Source: Xylocopa sonorina
Lineage: Eukaryota; Arthropoda; Insecta; Hymenoptera; Apidae
Assembly (NCBI RefSeq): GCF_050948175.1
Contig: NC_135204.1
Coordinates: 4,827,473-4,891,472, forward strand
Reading direction: 5' to 3'
DNA length: 64,000 bases
A model generated the notes under the pieces. It was given only the letters and a program-made list of their open reading frames with translations, did not search any database and was not told where the DNA came from. Position numbers and translations under genes: made by a program. Position 1 is the first letter of the stretch, and every line of letters begins with the position of its first letter. Of this stretch, positions 61,368 to 64,000 are shown piece by piece.

Positions 61368-63502
61368 TTATTTTGGTGGCCTTCCACGTGATTTTCCTCT
61401 TGTTGCAACTTTCTTGCTCTTTTTAGCAATCGATCCACTTTTCTCTTCTAACTATTTAAAAATATACAAGTTTAATAGTTTCAAAAATAAAATGTATAAT
61501 TCAAAAGGCGCGATATTTGTACTTACTTTACGCTTAGGAGAATTTGTATTTGGTAATACTTTAAAAAATGTATCTAATCTTCCTTGAGTGGAAGTATTTC
61601 GCGCTTTGTGTAACTTTTTCGCTCCACTTCTCACTCTTTCTTCATTAAACTGTTTATCACCGCACAAAAATTTTACTAAACCCTCCTCATCTGGTTCTGA
61701 CCATTTCAGCTGTAAAAAAAGAAATGAAAATACTTATAAATGTACAACATATAAATATCTATTGTAAACGAGGTTTTTTTTCGCTTCATATTTAGTAGCA
61801 ATTCTCTATAAATACTGAAACATTTATTTCAAGTTTAGATTTGCGAGCTTCTCTAAAGATGAACAGAAGTTTTATGAAGAATATTGTACTTCGTTACATC
61901 AATTGTTTCAGGATCTGTTACTTCAGGTTCTTCAAATAATAATCGAGCTTGCTTGTAATTCCAGTCTTCGGGAATTGTAAACTTTTTATTATCTATGCTT
62001 TCTACGATCTTCTCCAGTGATCGATGCGTTTTGATAAATTCCATTGCTTTTTTTGGTCCAACGCCTTTAATGCTGTTTGTGTAATCACACCCCAACAGTA
62101 TGCATAGATCAATGAACTGTAAACAAGAGAAAGTAACAAATAATTGTCAAAAACCAACTGCTACATCAATGCTGTGATTTTTTTTAAAACTTGCAAAATG
62201 TTTTATAGTAATATTTGTTAAAATTTTCAATTTTTAAGTATATGCAGCAAACATTCTTCTATGTTGTCATTCTAAATGAATATGATAATAATTATTACTA
62301 CATTAAATATACAAGATTTAATAATAAAAATGTTGATTTCACACACTTCACTCTGACTTAATTCAAGGCCTTCTAATACTTTATCATGATGGAATTCTTG
62401 CACAGGCATTTTTCTGGCTTCGCTAAATGTTAATCGTCGAAGTAAGACGTTACAGCCAAAAGTAAGTGCATCCATATCTTCTGTGGCTGTTGCAAACACT
62501 TTACCAGCTTTTACTAAAGCAGCGCATTGCGCCTCAGCTTCACATGGAGCCTACAAGAATAATATATTACAATAATACTTGTAATTAATTTGGCCATTGT
62601 ATTTTACTCACATCAATATAAGGAATACCCATTAATTTCAACAGCTGTTTAGCTTCTTCTGCATGTTCTTTTGTAACTTTAACTAATCTTCTGTTAAACT
62701 TATGTACATCCTCTATGTTTCCTAATAAAATATAATGCAAAAAATCTTACAATCTAAAGTCCAATTGTAACGCAATTAAAAAGTATGATTTCGTTAAAGA
62801 AAAATTTTAATATTTATTACGTCTCTTTTGATACCAATAAACATGAGTTTCAGACACATGTTCATTAAAGTATCAAAAGATCAGTTCCGATAATATAGCA
62901 ACCAATTTTATATAATAAACTAGAAAAATATGATACATTTGAAACATAACAAACGCATATTTAAACTTACCTGCTTCTTCTGCTGCTTGTAACAATTTCT
63001 GTGCTTCGTCCCTCCTCTCAGCTCGTTTGGCTAACTCATCGCCTTTTAAGTTTGGTGGTTTTCCATCAAACACATATACAGGCTTTATTCCTTGTTCTAC
63101 TAAACGTATCGTTCGATAAAATGTGCCCATTAAATGACTGTAATACAAAAAAACTATAATATAAGTCATAACATAGAATTATATGGTCACGCATGAAAAA
63201 TGCATACCTTGTTGTTTCCCCATCTGCGCTCGTAAGCTGGGCACCCTCGCTTCGCACAGCGATAAGAAATTGATATAAACACATAGATGCATCTATGGCT
63301 ATTTTACGACCTAACACAAAGGAAAACACGTCTTTTGTATATATAACAAATTTGTACAATACATTTTTATACAAGTAAATATCACTCATTACTCTACCAT
63401 TATTATGTTCAAATACATACCAAAATAATGTTTCAATTCTCGTTCTTTGATAGAACTCGGTGCTACATCTGCTATCAGTTTGGCTAAGCCCAAAATACCC
63501 AT
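61368..63502 (-). CDS. FEN1: Flap endonuclease 1, 8 coding exons, 383 aa
   Basis: Structure-specific 5' nuclease of the XPG/Rad2 family. It removes 5' flaps during Okazaki-fragment maturation and long-patch base-excision repair in the nucleus, together with PCNA. Exons in transcript order: 63502-63421, 63310-63208, 63137-62971, 62721-62612, 62550-62347, 62116-61898, 61709-61527, 61451-61368; all splice phases agree. The protein starts MGILGLAKLI; the glycine after Met is the conserved mature N-terminus, which fixes the start. Metal ligands sit at the family positions D34, D86, E158, E160, D179, D181 and D233. Y40, K93 and R100 of the active-site gateway are present. The helix-hairpin-helix region contains SIKGVGPKKA. 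The PCNA-binding box is QGRLDTFF at 337-344, followed by a Lys/Arg-rich tail from about 354. Human FEN1 is 380 residues. The donor after exon 5 is GTGTGT, weaker than the rest. No canonical AATAAA lies within about 150 bases downstream of the stop. Confidence 0.98.
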
Positions 63503-63695
63503 GATGGTAATTAAATAATCACAAAATCAATCAGTTATACGATTAACTAAAACGCGAGATTCAGAAGACGAGTATACCTATGCATAACACAAACGATCTT
63601 TCGCGCCAATATTATACTATAGATCTATAGTCCATTCGTACAACGTATGAGGCGAAACGATACGTAAGGTTTTAGGGAAAATTTCTGGGCAAATC
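63503..63695. promoter_or_regulatory. Putative FEN1 upstream/bidirectional promoter region
   Basis: This is the 193 bp between the FEN1 start codon (minus strand) and an ATG on the plus strand at 63696. It is moderately AT-rich with no clear TATA box placed for FEN1, and contains a short ATAGATCTAT palindrome near 63620. FEN1 transcription must begin in or near here. Activity towards the plus strand is inference only. Confidence 0.35.
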
Positions 63696-63790
63696 ATGGC
63701 AGCACTGAACGATGCCACACGACGCAGAATAATTGGGATAAAAGACAATCTGTTCAGATACGTCGTAGAATAAATAGCCAAGACACCCAT
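63617..63790 (-). other. Short hydrophobic ORF (57 codons) upstream of FEN1, unidentified
   Basis: Read from the ATG at 63790, this frame gives 57 residues starting MGVLAIYSTTYLNRLS, with one hydrophobic stretch. It ends 114 bp before the FEN1 start codon on the same strand. The open frame extends back only to a TGA about 33 bases upstream of the ATG. It may be an upstream ORF in a long FEN1 5' leader, a separate microprotein, or simply the antisense of the plus-strand ORF at 63696. No family recognised. Confidence 0.15.
63696..63773 (+). other. Short ORF (25 codons), head-to-head with FEN1, unidentified
   Basis: An ATG with A at -3 and G at +4 opens a 25-residue frame beginning MAALNDATRRRIIG and ending at TAA. 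It is hydrophilic and basic. It could be the first coding exon of a divergent gene using an internal donor and continuing past the window, an upstream ORF, or chance. I do not recognise it. A longer hydrophobic ORF overlaps it on the other strand, so at most one is likely to be real. Confidence 0.2.
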
Positions 63791-64000
63791 AAATACAGCT
63801 TCCCACGAAGTCAAGAAACAGAATTTTCATTGGTCCATTTCTCACTGAACAAGATTGAGATCCTAAAAAATAAAAATGTAATGAAATATAATCGATGCAC
63901 ACATTTTACTGAAAACGATATTACTTTGAGTTTATTGGGAAAAATTAGGTTAGTGTCACTAAGAGTACTAATAAGAGCGGTGTATTTTGTTCCAGCGTTT
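63791..64000. other. Window end, no gene assigned
   Basis: Mostly AT-rich. On the minus strand, a 3'-splice-like T-rich tract followed by AG lies near 63862-63870, so an exon of the FEN1 5' leader could begin there. Nothing else seen. Confidence 0.3.

Noticed and set aside
62272..62499. Apparent start of an ORF at residue MFATATEDMD on the minus strand
   Set aside because: This is internal FEN1 exon 5 read through into the intron, not a separate gene. The same holds for the ORFs at 61452-61667, 61853-62095, 62873-63169 and 63066-63389.

Overview
The window looks like genomic DNA from an insect, most likely a bee or another hymenopteran. Split genes have short GT-AG introns. CpG-rich and AT-rich blocks alternate sharply. 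Short microsatellites and small local duplications are numerous, and the two clear genes both lie in an AT-rich stretch. The species call is inference from these traits and from animal-type protein sequences; no marker gene fixes it.

Positions 1 to about 57,800 (some 90 % of the window) hold no gene I can defend. This part is a saw-tooth of GC/CpG-rich blocks (for example 8.4-9.1, 15.0-16.0, 22.9-23.6, 25.7-27.6, 32.4-33.5, 34.9-35.8, 43.8-46.3, 48.0-49.4 and 51.7-54.1 kb) separated by AT-rich valleys. It carries CT/GA, GC/CA, CTGG and AACG microsatellites. It also carries several two-copy tandem duplications (units of about 414, 243, 233, 224, 219, 146 and 43 bp), a degenerate minisatellite, and a palindromic foldback-like element at 56.0-56.6 kb. 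It may be intergenic or very long introns. Two weak coding hints are recorded: an exon-like segment at 2589-2725 and protein-like fragments between 37.5 and 38.95 kb.

The last 6.2 kb are gene-dense. RTN4IP1 (a mitochondrial-type NADPH oxidoreductase of the medium-chain dehydrogenase family) runs rightwards from 57843 to 60846 in eight coding exons. FEN1 (flap endonuclease 1) runs leftwards from 63502 to 61368 in eight coding exons. They are convergent, with 521 bp between stop codons. I assembled both by hand from splice sites and reading-frame continuity: 480 and 383 residues, with all exon phases agreeing. FEN1 is orthodox, with every catalytic aspartate/glutamate and the PCNA-binding box at the usual positions. 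RTN4IP1 is unusual: about 130 extra N-terminal residues include a predicted membrane helix with five glycines spaced every fourth residue, followed by a histidine cluster.

Upstream of FEN1 the final 500 bp hold a possible bidirectional promoter and two overlapping small ORFs on opposite strands, neither identified. No tRNA, rRNA, CRISPR array or intact transposase gene was seen. The two genes have no known shared pathway (DNA replication/repair versus mitochondrial redox and coenzyme Q metabolism).
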